This document shows positions 35,486 to 48,032 of a stretch of 64,000 nt of DNA, piece after piece; position 1 is the stretch's first letter, and each line of letters begins with the position of its first letter. This stretch comes from Smittium mucronatum (lineage: Eukaryota > Kickxellomycota > Harpellomycetes > Harpellales > Legeriomycetaceae), in NCBI GenBank assembly GCA_001953115.1, contig LSSL01000472.1, positions 1-64,000 of the forward strand. The letters run 5' to 3'. The position numbers and the translations under genes are program-made. The notes below the pieces were generated by a model. That model had not been told where the DNA came from. It saw only the letters and a list, made by a program, of their open reading frames with translations, and ran no database searches.

Positions 35486-36110
35486 TTTTTTTTTTATATC
35501 GGAGTTTTATTGTAAGAAAAAGTCATTAAAAACTAAGTTAAAAAGAATTAAAAAAGAAAAAGTCACATAGGAGAGACTATTATAATGACTACAATAAGCT
35601 CCTCTGCCGGACTACCGGCTGCGTACCTACAAGGAAAGAGGGTAATATAACAACCGAAAGACCCACCTGGCATTTCTTCAAGTAGGTGCGTGACTGAGGT
35701 TACTTGCAGTCGAGAATTAAGCTCTTTGTCAATGAAAAATAAGTTCATGAATATACTGAGCTCCTAATCAGAGCCTACTTCTAACAGGATTAATAAAATT
35801 AGGCTCCTACCCAAACGTGGGATTGATCGACAAAACTTTCCTACAGATAGCTGTTAGACGCTGAGATCAATCCGACTTTCGAAATCTGGGCTTGAGCAAT
35901 AGAAAATGTCTCAGAATGTGCTAAACGATAGGCTCCTCCTGTTTTTAGATAGTCCTATTCGAAAATCACTATCCTCAGAATCGCTGAGCACTGTTTCCAC
36001 TACTCCAAAAAAAGATCAGTAAAACGCTTTTGAGATCTTATTATAGTTTATTTCGAAAAGTAAACCACTTAAACACCTAAAACATGACAAGGTATTTCAA
36101 TATTAGGAGT
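35486..36110 (-). mobile_element. Retroposon family A, copy 3 (full length)
   Basis: T tract from 35486, then GAGTTTTATTGTAAG, an intact GCCGGACTACCGGC hairpin near 35598, CAGAGCCTACTTCTAACAGG and a right end GACAAGGTATTTCAATATTAGG. Flanked by AAATAACA (35478-35485) and AAATAATA (36112-36119), a plausible 8-bp duplication with one transition. The terminal hairpin has decayed. Confidence 0.8.
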
Positions 36111-36737
36111 CAAATAATATTCAATGGTTTAATTCGCAGCATAATTTATGAGTAATACATTTATTCTTTTTTTTTTTTACAAGATTCAAGCGGCCATATA
36201 CAGATTTTTTTGGCACTTTTCTGTATGACATTCCATAAGAGTATTTTCATAAACAAAAATTTGGTATTTTCCACTATTTATATTATCTAAAAGGTTTGAA
36301 AAATCTTATTATTTTTTTTTGAGTCTAATTTTTATTTCTATTTTTCAATTTTAAGAATATAAGAATACATTCATACTATCTTAAAACAAGATTCGTCCGC
36401 AAATATAAAAGCCTTTTATTATAATTAGAACAAAGAATCAAGCCCTAGTAGAGATCACAGAATTTTAAAAAGCTTTACTTCAAAGTTCAGGGATGATAAA
36501 TGTGTTTTTCACTTATAGGCAATTGATCTCCAAAAAGGTGTGAATATGAGTAACAGTTTTTTAGATATATACAATTTAATATGTTGAATAAGAATAAAAT
36601 TAACATTAATTCAATCAAAATATGTCATTTATATAGTATTGGAATTTAAAATAATTAAAGATATTAAAAAAATAATAATAAAAATAAAATTTAATACTGT
36701 CGATCAAAAAATCACTAAGAAAAAAAAATATAATCAT
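36111..36737. other. AT-rich spacer 3' of the ITC1-like gene
   Basis: About 630 bp without a gene; presumably holds the 3' end and polyadenylation signals of the ITC1-like gene on the minus strand. Confidence 0.5.
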
Positions 36738-39700
36738 TCATCGATACTGTAAATATGATTCTACAAAGCTTGGGCCTTTATTTGTAGAAATTTTAGAACG
36801 TGTTCTCAAACCAACTGAAGGAAGCTTGTTTTTAAATGAAGCCCCATTAGAGTCGGAAAAATCTGATTCAAATCCCTTATCATTGATTTGATCAGAAAAA
36901 TCTGCCGAAGATTTATCCAATAATGCCGGGGAATTAAATTCAATGCTGGAATCATTTTTAAGACCATAAAGAAGTGAATTCGGCTTGGACGGAATTTCAC
37001 CAAATTTGGTCGCCAGAGTTTTGTCAAAGGTGTAGAAGTTGCAGGAATTGGATCGGACCTCATTTACCATAAAGGCATCCTGATTTCTACACCTCTCGTT
37101 GAATTCTGAAAAGATAGATAAATTAGAGAAAGAACAGATATTTTGATTAGTCCCCAATCTTAAATTGCTCTTTTTAAGGATTAAATCCATATCTTTTTTT
37201 CTGTCTGGATCAGATATCAAGGGTGTCAGATTTACAACAAATTCATTAAATTTTGAAACCTCCTTTTCTAAGTTTAAATTTCTTTTACGTATTCCGTTGA
37301 CAATTTTGGGATAAATTTCATTCAACCTCTCTAATAATAATGATTCTTGAACCCCTTTTTTATCCAACCATTCGATTAACGAATCAATCTGAGGTATAGT
37401 GGAATAGCATTCCCAGGTGTTTACAGGCCCATTACGTTGAATATTTGGCAAAGAAAGAAAATCTATTCTGCTCCCAACATTCTCTTCGATCTTGCTGTTC
37501 AAAACCTTAGAAGCCCACACAGGGCCAAGCTCAGCAATTAGAGATCTATAAACGAAATTTGGTAAGATATGGGAGTAATCAATTGCAGGATTAAATCGAG
37601 AATTTTCGTTATAAGAGCCAAAGCTAAAATTGAATGTAAACGAATCTGGAACAACAAATATACGCGATGTGGGATTAGCTAGGCCATCTCCAATACCATC
37701 AATGTAAAAATATTTGTTATTATATCTGTCCAAGCCAATGGGATTTAAACGAAAGATCTGAAGCTTTCTTAGATTTTTTTCCAACTCTGAAAGGCTTTTG
37801 TTCAAGTTAGTTTCTTGTCTAGAGAGCCTTCGTATTTCTTTTTCAAAATCAACTATCGGGTCATTGCTTCTGGAACTATAACCAGGAGAAAACTGAACCT
37901 TAGCCTGGTCGTTTTTTCTAGATAAATAGATAAATTTTTAAATCAATGTATTTAAACTCGTAAAGATTAAAAATATCATAATGAATAAGAGAAAATTACA
38001 TTTCAGTATTTTCAACTGCGCTTATCTCGAGAACATTTGGGTTAGAGGCTGTAGCACCAGAAATAAAATCTGATGACGCACCTATCAGGCTGTTTTTCTC
38101 TTCAATTACTTGGCGTAGATCTTTTTTAAGGATAATGGAATCTCTGCGTAAAATAGCAGAACTGTTAACGCAAAAATCAATATATGCTCTAACTTTGGAG
38201 CAAGATGCCGCATCAGCCTGAAGTTTTTCTATAACAAACAACCTTTGTTTTACTGAAACATATTTCCAAACTGACTGAGAAATATTCTCTGGATTTAAAC
38301 ACCCTTTAACAATATTTTTAAGGATTTCAATAAACTGGGGGAACTCAAAACATGCCTATAATTTATTATAGAATAGAGTTATTAAGGATAATTCAAAATG
38401 TAAATGATAAAACAAATAAAGAGGTAGATAGTCTTACTTCAACAAGATATCCAATCAGAGAATATATCCATGTGTTATTAGATATTCTGGACGGGTATTT
38501 AAACCATGACTTTCCAAGCTGGAAAAGTAGGTTGGATTTATGCTTTCTTAAAGACATGTTTGAAAAATCAAATTTATAGCCGCAAATTTTGACATGATTG
38601 TTTTTTGCAGGGGCGGCCTCAATTTCTAAATCAGAATCAGAAAGAGAGCTGAGATCAGAAGATGTAGATAGCTTACCATTATTAGTTTGCTCTCGAGTTT
38701 GGTTTTTGGGAGGGTTTGAAGATCTCAAACCTGAACGATTAGAAGGGGGATTAACCTTTTTAGCCTTTTTTATTTTGGTTGAAGCTTTGGATGGTTTTTT
38801 TTTAAATTTTTTAGCAGGTCTATAAGAATGATAGTCAGTATCGCTAAGAGACCCGTTACTGTAATTAGACTCATCACTAGTGGTAAGGTCAGAAAGATCA
38901 GATTCATCATTTTTACTAAATGGGTCATTGATGTCGACGATTTCAACGTTATTACCATTTGTAGAAGAGTTTAAATTGATGGAATCAACAGGACTATGAT
39001 CTTCAGGGTCTATATTCATATTATCTGGAACATTAATATCGCCATTATATTCTTCAATAGAATCCTCCTCAAAAAAATCGTCAAAAAAAGTTTTATCTGA
39101 GCAAGAGTTCAGAAAAGACTCTATTCTTTCTGAAAACAGATCAGATTTAGAGCTTTCGTTTGTCCTTTCATCAACTATGACGTTTAAAAGAGAGTTTAAA
39201 CAGGAAGAGAGTATATTGCACTGGGGAACGAGGATACAGTTTGATTTTTGCGAATCTAATTCTGATAAAAGACCTAAGCCGTGACCTAGGCTGGATTCAT
39301 ATTGATCCAAAGTGAAGCCGGTAATATTTAATGGTTTTATAAACCAAGAAAAGAATATAAAAGTATGCATAGCAGTATTAATCAAACTGTCTTCAAGTTT
39401 CCACTGAGAAACAGGTATGGGCCATTGTTTAGGTAAAATAGATTTTGGAACTTGAGTAGGGGTGGTAGGTTTAAGTTTAGGTTCAATTTGGTCAGGATTT
39501 TTAAAGTCAACCAGTTCTAAAGTACCGTTTGAAGATAGTTTGAGTTGTTTTTTGTTTGATTTTGGTTTATTTTCTTTAACAGTTGGGAGAGGGCGATACC
39601 ACTCAAAGTCAATTTCGTAAAGAATTCCTTTTTTGCTTATCAGATAATTGTATTGTAATAGATCAATATCTAATATTGGGAATTTTTTAATAGTGAGGAA

Positions 39701-41041
39701 TTTTTCTCTTAAAAAATTGAAATATGAGTTGGATTTTTTTTCAGCAATGGCTAAAGGAGAGCTATCCAATTTTATGAATGGAAATTGAATATTTTTGGGG
39801 ATGTCGGATCCATGATTATATTGTGAAATGATCGTTGATTGATCCAAATTAGAAATTGGATTGAGTTTGGATTTTCTCTTTGTGCCAATAATTGAATCAA
39901 AGTTTTTTTTAGCAGTGACGATTAGGTTATTTAATAATTTTTGAGACTGAAGATCAGATTCGACAGAATTTAAATTGTTAGATCCCAATCCCAGATATAA
40001 CAAAAGGTAAGGCTATTTGGAGAAAAAAAGGAAAAAAAATAAAATAAAAGTTTATACAAAATGTTCTGCTAAAGTTTTAGAGATAAAGATGAAAATAATA
40101 GCAGAAAAAATACCTCGATTAAGAAGGGGCTAGAATTTTTTTCCTTATTTCCACAGCTTGTAAGCAATGATTTCAAAGACTTTTTTGAGAAAATTTCCAT
40201 TGAGCGACTAATTTGATCCTTGTTACAAGTAACTTCAGGACCCAACTTCCCAGTTATATCATCTAAAATTCTAACAGAGTATTCAGTTATTATCGGGTTA
40301 TTTTTGAAAGAAAAAGACATTTGGGAGTTTAGAGAAGAAGACGAAGAGGATATTTTTAATCCTTTTTTAGATTTTGAGGAAGAGCCTTTGGGAGTAATAG
40401 AATTGGAATCTTCAATTGGTTTTATAATTACTCCTTTCTGAGGAATGGCGTTAGAATCGAGTCGAATTTGAACAATTTCGTTTGGAAAAAAACAAGTTTT
40501 TAATTTTTCATGAATATCATTGACCATATTAGAAATAGTGCCAGAATCTAAATATAAGTATTTTTAAAAAATAAAAGCGAAAACATATCTAGGAAAAAAT
40601 ATAGCTTATTGATATAGTATAGATTACAAGTGTTGGCTAGACAGACTATTTGTGTTAAAAAAGATAGGGTAAGATATGAAGATTGTAGGGGGAGATTTTT
40701 CTTCCTAAGGTATTCCTTATCCAAAACTATAGCATCTTCATATGTGAGTCCAGTCCCTTTTGTGTGTTCGCTTTCCCATATAGGTTGCCTGTATAACAAG
40801 ATTCGTTTCAAATATTCCCTTGAATAAATAAAATTTTTTATGATTTGGGCCGGTAATACAAGAATATAATAGCTCATATAAATTTTAAATGAAGAACAAT
40901 AATAGATGAAGATTACTCATAATCGGAGAAGGCTTCCTTAGTGAAACGTATTTTCCAGAAATCGGTTTTACCGGCCTCAATTTCTCTGATAATATCGGAT
41001 TCAGGTATTTCTGCAAATTTTTCCTTGTTTAGCAAAGGCAT
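36738..41041 (-). CDS. ITC1: ITC1/ACF1-type ISWI chromatin-remodelling complex subunit, six exons
   Basis: Large accessory subunit that targets the ISWI ATPase to nucleosomes and helps space them. Exons 41041-40917, 40818-40628, 40547-40114, 40012-38438, 38355-38000, 37917-36738 join in frame to 1286 residues, near yeast Itc1 length (about 1264); introns are 80-101 nt. The N-terminal WAC domain starts MPLLNKEKFAEIPESD and continues with the hallmark YLKRILLYRQPIWESEHTKG and GLTYEDA (to about residue 130). A DDT domain lies at about 458-533 (FFSWFIKPLNITGFTLDQY). An acidic and Lys-rich low-complexity stretch follows (about 600-740). WHIM/WSD motifs are NPIGLDRYNNKYFYID (about 951-967) and a WECYSTIPQIDSLIEWLDKKG helix pair (about 1061 onwards). 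No PHD or bromodomain is seen, as in fungal Itc1 and unlike animal ACF1. The start is the ATG opening the WAC domain. Convergent with ORC3. Confidence 0.93.
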
Positions 41042-41977
41042 CTTTCAATTGGAGATGGATAAATAAGAAGAAAACCGAAACTATTTGAAAATAATCTGAA
41101 TTGGTGGTTGAGTTTAGTGTGAAAATAATCTTTGGTTAAAGACGTTAGTTAAATAGTTAAGTAAAATGTTTATTGCTACTATTAATATGAAGTATAATGT
41201 CAAAATTGCTTTTTTAGTGATTTAAAATCATACTCTAAATATTAAGTAACAAAGATATTAGGAACACGACGAGATCCATGTAAATATTAATTCTACCATC
41301 ATAATTTTCTGCTATACTTTAACTTGTAGATTTTGAAGCAAAACGCGAATTCATCTCCATTTTTAAATTTCACTCACTAATTTTGTTCCATCAAATCACT
41401 ATGCGTAAAAAGTTTAGTATACTTGTATTCATATTTCATTTGCTGATTCGCATAAAAAATAACATTAAATTCTGTGCTATGTGTAGACCAAACAGTTCCA
41501 TTTTTTGTTTAGTCAATATGTGTTCTCTTCTTAATTCTATAGCTTCTCCGATATTCGTTTTAATAGGCTTGTTTTTTCATTTGGTAAATATGACTTTATG
41601 AAGTAAGCGAATTAAGCATCGTTCATAGCATTTAAGAGGTAAATGCTGTACGTTTCGATTATTACTACGAAAAGGAGCGAAAAGCATTTTTTAACATCCC
41701 GAATTTCTACTAACAATCCATCTTTGTTTCAATAATTGGATTTCAGATTAAATGGCACAAGTTTCGAGATAATTGTTTATTTAATCCTTTCAAATATGGT
41801 TGCGCTAAAACAACATTTGTTTTTCACCCATTGAAAACATTTTAAAAATAACTACCCCAATTATAAGCTGATGGAAGGTTTTACCGAGCAGAAATGTCAA
41901 TATAACGAATAGACGCTCGTAATAACCTTAGACCCCAAAAGTATTAACCATTTCTATATTCCAATGATGTTTTTTTA
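41042..41977. other. Upstream region of the ITC1-like gene, no other gene
   Basis: AT-rich, includes the promoter of the ITC1-like gene on the minus strand. A 72-codon frame at 41383-41601 lacks any domain or coding-like composition. Confidence 0.5.
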
Positions 41978-42174
41978 GGTGCCATGACTATTTGCATACT
42001 GTCATAATGTCCACTTTTTCTACCTATCATTTTACAAAATAAAGTTTGTATTGGCAAACATTTTTGCGTATTTCTTGAAATTATGCATCCAAAAATTTAT
42101 ATCTGAATTCTTTCTATTTATTGGTTTAATAGTATACGAAATGTCCAGTATGTGAATTAGTAGTATACCAATAG
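41978..42174. repeat. MITE-like TIR element, family C copy 2
   Basis: About 197 bp matching 5197-5392. Its ends are inverted: GCATACTG near 41994 and CCAGTATGTG near 42145. It stops 22 bp before a family D element, so two MITEs sit side by side here. Confidence 0.65.
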
Positions 42175-42196
42175 CCCTCACACCGTATTTTTATTA

Positions 42197-42463
42197 TATG
42201 GGAGATTATCTTTGAGAGCAGACACTTTCCTACAAAATTTTTATAACTTTCCTAATTTAATAATACATAGTTAAGAACGAGTACAAAATTATTGGTTAAT
42301 CTGGAATATTAAATTACAAAAATAAATCATCTATTGGCAAAATTTTGAAAATTTATCAGTAAAGTATTTTTCCATTTTTATTGGTTTGAAAATGATGAAT
42401 TTTGTTGTAGTTAATGGTTTACATAGTCAAAAAAAGTCTGGTCTTGAAAAGAATCTCCCATAT
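42197..42463. repeat. MITE-like TIR element, family D copy 2
   Basis: 267 bp, begins TATGGGAGATTATC and ends GAATCTCCCATA, the same termini as 1312-1583; inner blocks shared include TTTCCTAATTT, ATTTTTATTGG and AAAAAGTCTGGTCTT. TA at both edges fits a Tc1/mariner-like target. No ORF. Confidence 0.72.
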
Positions 42464-43243
42464 GGTATACAAAAAGGTCTAAATAAAATTAGTAGGGATC
42501 GGTGCTACTTCATTCAAATGATGCTACTCCTCTGTTTGTTCTTTATACCTTCATCCTAAATTTTATCAACTTCATTATCGCTTTATCTATGAGATAGTGC
42601 CAAATAAAATCAAATTATATGTCTGATCTTTTCTTTGAGCAAGGCTGAGTTCAAATTTCAGCTAAATTCACATCTTTCAAGAAACGTAGTTTAAAAAAAT
42701 AATCCAATTTACAGTCAAAAAACAGACTTATTCAAAATTCATTTAGTTAGAGTAAATAAAGCATACATAATTAAAAATTATATACTGGACAAATAAACGA
42801 CCAAATTTCGTTTCGGCATTTACATTTCAGTTTTTTCAGGACCAATTGTATTAATAACATAATATAATTTTTGGTTCAATATATATATATATCTTCAAAT
42901 TTAAACAAATAATTGAATTGGCTTTATATAACATTATGGTATGATGCTGAGTCTCACGAACACTGGTCTATTATTCTTTTGGAGGGGGGGGGGGATTAAA
43001 ATATAATTTAAGGCTTATCAAAAACATGAAAAAATTTCAAATAGAAAAAAGCTTATCATTGTAAATCGTTTCAAAAACAAAACGAGTTTGAAAAATAATT
43101 GCAAATTTAATTGAAATTTTACGTTGGGAATATCTTGGTTATATAAAACCCAAATGAAATTATAAAATTTAATTTTTTTATATTTTTTTGACTATTCGAA
43201 TAAATTTAAGGATTTTTAAGAACTGATGTGTTCTTTTTTTTTT
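42464..43243. other. AT-rich spacer with a G run
   Basis: No gene. A run of 10 G lies near 42985-42994, out of character with the AT-rich surroundings. Confidence 0.5.
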
Positions 43244-44028
43244 TTTTGTATCACGGAATTTNNNNNNNNNNNNNNNNNNNNNNNNNNNNNNNNNNNNNNN
43301 NNNNNNNNNNNNNNNNNNNNNNNNNNNNNNNNNNNNNNNNNNNNNNNNNNNNNNNNNNNNNNNNNNNNNNNNNNNNNNNNNNNNNNNNNNNNNNNNNNNN
43401 NNNNNNNNNNNNNNNNNNNNNNNNNNNNNNNNNNNNNNNNNNNNNNNNNNNNNNNNNNNNNNNNNNNNNNNNNNNNNNNNNNNNNNNNNNNNNNNNNNNN
43501 NNNNNNNNNNNNNNNNNNNNNNNNNNNNNNNNNNNNNNNNNNNNNNNNNNNNNNNNNNNNNNNNNNNNNNNNNNNNNNNNNNNNNNNNNNNNNNNNNNNN
43601 NNNNNNNNNNNNNNNNNNNNNNNNNNNNNNNNNNNNNNNNNNNNNNNNNNNNNNNNNNNNNNNNNNNNNNNNNNNNNNNNNNNNNNNNNNNNNNNNNNNN
43701 NNNNNNNNNNNNNNNNNNNNNNNNNNNNNNNNNNNNNNNNNNNNNNNNNNNNNNNNNNNNNNNNNNNNNNNNNNNNNNNNNNNNNNNNNNNNNNNNNNNN
43801 NNNNNNNNNNNNNNNNNNNNNNNNNNNNNNNNNNNNNNNNNNNNNNNNNNNNNNNNNNNNNNNNNNNNNNNNNNNNNNNNNNNNNNNNNNNNNNNNNNNN
43901 NNNNNNNNNNNNNNNNNNNNNNNNNNNNNNNNNNNNNNNNNNNNNNNNNNNNNNNNNNNNNNNNNNNAATCTACCAACCGAAAGACCCCCCCCCCCTGGC
44001 ATTGCTTCAAGTAGGCTGGATGACTGAG
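43239..44028 (-). mobile_element. Retroposon family A, copy 4 (5'-truncated, contains assembly gap)
   Basis: A T tract and GTATCACGGAATTT precede 706 unknown bases (43262-43967). After the gap the element resumes at AATCTACCAACCGAAAGACC with a C run and stops after GGATGACTGAGG at about 44028, where intact copies continue with TTAC. So it is truncated at the 5' end of the minus-strand transcript. In intact copies only about 145 bp separate the two flanks, so the gap length is overestimated or hides an insertion. Confidence 0.75.
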
Positions 44029-44900
44029 GGACCTGGTATGTTCAGATCAATACAACACAAACATAGCAACCATGCCAGAAAGTGGAAGTTATCACTGATT
44101 AATTCACCCAGCTTTATTTGCTCTAATGAGTTTTAGGTCAACCTTGCGCATCTATTTCGATAATAATAATCAATTACAGGGGTTTTCATTTCAATAGACC
44201 TTTTTTTCTGGACCTGTGGGGTCATTCTTATAACCAATATTTCACTTTAACATATAAGCATTGATATATGTCATTATTGGTTAAAATCCTATTGTTCTTA
44301 GGTATTATAAGTTTTTTCTTTTTGATTGGTATAAACAATTATTATTTCCAATAATAACGTTTTTTAAATTTTCATCAAAAAAATAACCCCGCAAATCTAA
44401 AAAAAAGGTCTATTGGAATGAAAAAAAGGGTATATTACTATGTGAAACTCTGTAAGCTCAGCTATAGTAGAAGTTTATCATGAAATGCATGATTTTTTTT
44501 ACAATTCCAGGATTACAGAAATTGGCTGAAAAGTATATTTCATTTTATGTTTAATCTTCTTACTTTGATAATTGCCAACCAATCGCAGAATAAAACTACA
44601 TATCAACCCCTTATGATCAATAATTTCAAATATCATTAGCCCCTCGATGACTCCCAAAAAAATTTACAATATTTATTTTGTCCTTAAAAATAAATTTGAA
44701 AAGATGATAAAAAAGTTAAAGAATAAGACGAGTTTCTAAATTTTTTTTATAAAATTTACCATGGTTTTATTATATCTTATATTAATTTCAGGTATGAATG
44801 AACAGCAAACATACTAGACTTTCAGTAAACATAAATCTGTAACCAAGAAAAAAACTTTCTAACATTTTCTATTTGGAATCGGAAGAAAAATCAATATCTT
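44029..44900. other. Gene-free stretch between retroposon copy 4 and COA6
   Basis: AT-rich, no supported gene. The first 100 bp are GC-richer, possibly foreign to the retroposon, but show no convincing coding frame. Confidence 0.5.
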
Positions 44901-45173
44901 TTACTCAGATTCATTTCGCTTTTGAGACATACTAAGGGCCCTTTCACGTTGCACGGTTAGTTCACGAAGTTTTATAAAATAATCAGCCCAAGATTCCGGG
45001 CAGAGAGAATACATTTCCTTTTTCTCTGATTTACAAATTGATTCTCCCGCTTCGGATGGCAATTCCATCTTGTTCTTTATGAGGCATTCAAAGTAAAGAT
45101 CGCGTTTTCCGTGGCATTCTTTTCTCTCGGCTCTAGTAAGAGGCTCATTGTTCGTGTATAGTTCTTTAGACAT
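44901..45173 (-). CDS. COA6: Cytochrome c oxidase assembly factor 6-like twin-CX9C protein
   Basis: 90-residue intermembrane-space protein of the COA6/COX6B type. Coa6 helps copper delivery to the CuA site of Cox2 during complex IV assembly. The start PLTRAERKECHGKRDLYFEC carries the typical R-x2-C...C helix (Cys20 and Cys30, CX9C), and Cys47/Cys58 form the second helix as CX10C, the spacing known in COA6 rather than strict twin CX9C. CPESWADYFIKLRE matches the CPxxWxxYF block that follows in COA6. Length fits the family (about 80-125). Single exon, start at the only suitable ATG, no cleavable presequence, as expected for Mia40-imported proteins. COX12 is the nearest alternative. Confidence 0.88.
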   Translation of the reverse strand: MSKELYTNNEPLTRAERKECHGKRDLYFECLIKNKMELPSEAGESICKSEKKEMYSLCPESWADYFIKLRELTVQRERALSMSQKRNESE

Positions 45174-48032
45174 GTTTATAAACTTGGACCCTAGACCTAA
45201 ATTACAATCTTTTTAAAAACAGGATGAATTTCAATTCTGATCCAAAACTTCCCTAGCTTTCTTATTACTGTAAATCTCACGATTGGCCTATTAAAACATC
45301 ATATATATTTACTGGTGTTAATATTGCCTGGTTATGCGTTTATTCAAAATATTGACTAATCACAGGTGTATGAAATACCAAACCATTCTATTTTTTAAGA
45401 AATAATACATATCTTAATTATGATTCGCTTTTTTAAATTTCATATTATCCAGTAATATATATTTGGACTAATTACCACCCTCCTAACCTATTAATTAAAA
45501 GCTTCTCCTATTTATTGATAATTTCATTTATTTAGCCTATTTTGGGTATAGGGGATAAAAAATAGCCATCAACATTAACTCAAAATAATAGCTGTTTTTG
45601 TAGAATAGGTATCCCAGGATTTCTTTATCATTTGTACTTATATTCACTTAAAGACAGTTAATAAACAATAAAATGAACGTGGATATATTTTTGAAAGAGC
45701 TAAACCTTTAGAACTGCAGATATTAAAAAATTCTTTAGACTTTGTCAATATAAGAATCTAATTATATATTCGAAACCATTAGTCTGGTTACTCTTGACAA
45801 ATAAGAACTGATTTATCAAAAAAAAATTTGCGGGAAATAATTTTCAACCCTAAAATTAGAATTTATAGTTATAACAGCTTTGAATCTTATTTATTTCTAT
45901 CAAAATTTATTGGCAAATGACAGCTATAAAAGGTGTGCTAAAAAAACCAAAGGCAAGACTTGCGATGGATTTTAAAGATTTATACTCTACGCTAAAAATT
46001 CCCATTAAAGTTCCACCCACTTGATTCACAACACGAGTTAAAGTTATATATATTATTAAACCATAACTTTCTGACTTTTTTTCAATAATTTTTTGTCTGA
46101 GAAGATTTGTGGTATTAATATAAAGCTCAGCATCAACGAGAGCTTTCTAAGATATGCAAATTTCCTTTTAGAAACTAACTTTAACATAATTAATACATCT
46201 TGAACTCGTACCAAAAAATAATTCAAAGTTTCTGACCTGGCCTTTCAAAAAACAAGAAACATTAGAAAGAAGTTTTTAAGAATTATCTTGCTTGTAAATT
46301 ATTGGTTTTCGTGTAGATAATGATCATGCTACTCAGATCTCGTTTTAGCTCACTAGATCCTTTATTTATATATATCTAGTTTGTTTTCCTGCTAATTCAT
46401 TGAGATTTTGACTCTGCCCCTCACCTAAAATATTAAGTGCTGTTATAATTTTAATCCTCCACTAGAAAGCGGAATATCATTATTTTAGTCTACTTTTAAT
46501 GTATAAGTCAAAACATCTATAAAAATCGTGTGTTTTATTATTTGATTTTAAATATTCAATAATATTTAGGGCCCAATGAAAACATATAAACTCAATTGAA
46601 ATTAAAAAATGCAGCTTTAGCTTCGATGAAGCCCGTCTGTCTGTGAAATTTTATTAATAATTTATACCAAGGGGGGATTTTCTTATCCTCCTAAATTCGA
46701 CAAGGTGTTTAGTATCAAGAGCATAATAGACTTTAAATATTAATAATATAAACTCGAACTAAGAAATCTTGATCTTTATTTTTTTTATCTTCACTATAGA
46801 ATTTTTTGAGATGTTTGGAAAAATTAAAGAAAACAAAAAATGATAATTTATATATTTGTCAAAAAGAATTCTTCTTTTTTTGGCTTCTAATAAACATAGG
46901 GAATTTATTCGCATATGTGTCATTCAGTATCATCATACTAGCAACCTAAAGTACAATGTTTTATTTTAGGTAACCTTTGACTATTATACCCGTTATACGA
47001 TACTAACTGCTTTTAAATTTAATTGTTATTTCTATTCAAAATCATCTCAGAAACTATTTGTATTTTTACTACCCCGAAAAAAAATTAGTATAATAACATT
47101 TAAGCCTGAACTCCATAAGCGTTTGAAAGGATTACAATTATAACTTATTTGATAATATATTTAATTCAAATAGCCATTTTTTTCACAATATAACATATAT
47201 AATTTTGAATTACTATATCATATACTATTATTATTATGTTACTTCTTATGAAGTTTTTGTGATCTTCAGTAATTAGTATTTTTTATAAGTGTAATTTTAA
47301 TAAGTAAAAAAATTAAAATAATATCATATCGATAATTTGATCTTATGTCAGATTAATTATCTAATAAGTTTTCAAATAAAAATTCATAATTGTATTTTGG
47401 TTTTAAAAATAAATAGTATTTATTTATTTCGGTATATTCAAATTACAGGTTTTATTCCTAACGATTTCGACTATTTTTTATTACAAACTTTAACTCAGTT
47501 ATGAGAAAAAAACTATAAAAAAATTTTCATTTTACAGAAATAAATTTATTTTACTCATAATCAAAACATATATTTTTTTCTCGTAATTTCTAAATAGTGT
47601 ATATTGGAAACAATTTATATTTTAGATAGTATTAAACCATAATTTAATTAAAAGTTAATAAGGTCATAAACGAAAGTGAAAATAATTTGAAAGATGTTTT
47701 TATTTGGATTAAAATTATTTGTTAATAAAACATAGACTATAATTTTCAATAACAAACGTTAAATCTGAGATCTTGAAAAAAAAAATTCATTAGTTACATT
47801 AATTAATCTCAGGCTTGTTTATAATGTTGCTAAAGCTTATTAAATCAGAAAATTATAACATATATTGCTTTTTTATAAAATGTAAAAAGGCGATCGACGA
47901 TTTATATATTTCATTAAGAAAATGCTAAATTGTATGCCGAATGTTAATGTATCTAGCAGAGAAAGTGTGGCATTCAACTCTTAATGCCTAAATGAAAAAG
48001 ATCGTATTTTTAATTACTAGAGAATAGGATCT
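45174..48032. other. Gene-free stretch, 2.9 kb
   Basis: AT-rich, between two minus-strand genes. No gene, RNA or clear repeat. A segment near 46615-46740 faintly resembles the right end of retroposon family A but is too decayed to call. Confidence 0.5.

Noticed and set aside
43178..44136. Several long frames across the third gap
   Set aside because: They are made of unknown bases within a non-coding retroposon.
46615..46740. Eighth retroposon copy
   Set aside because: Only a vague resemblance to the family A right end; no tail and no hairpins.
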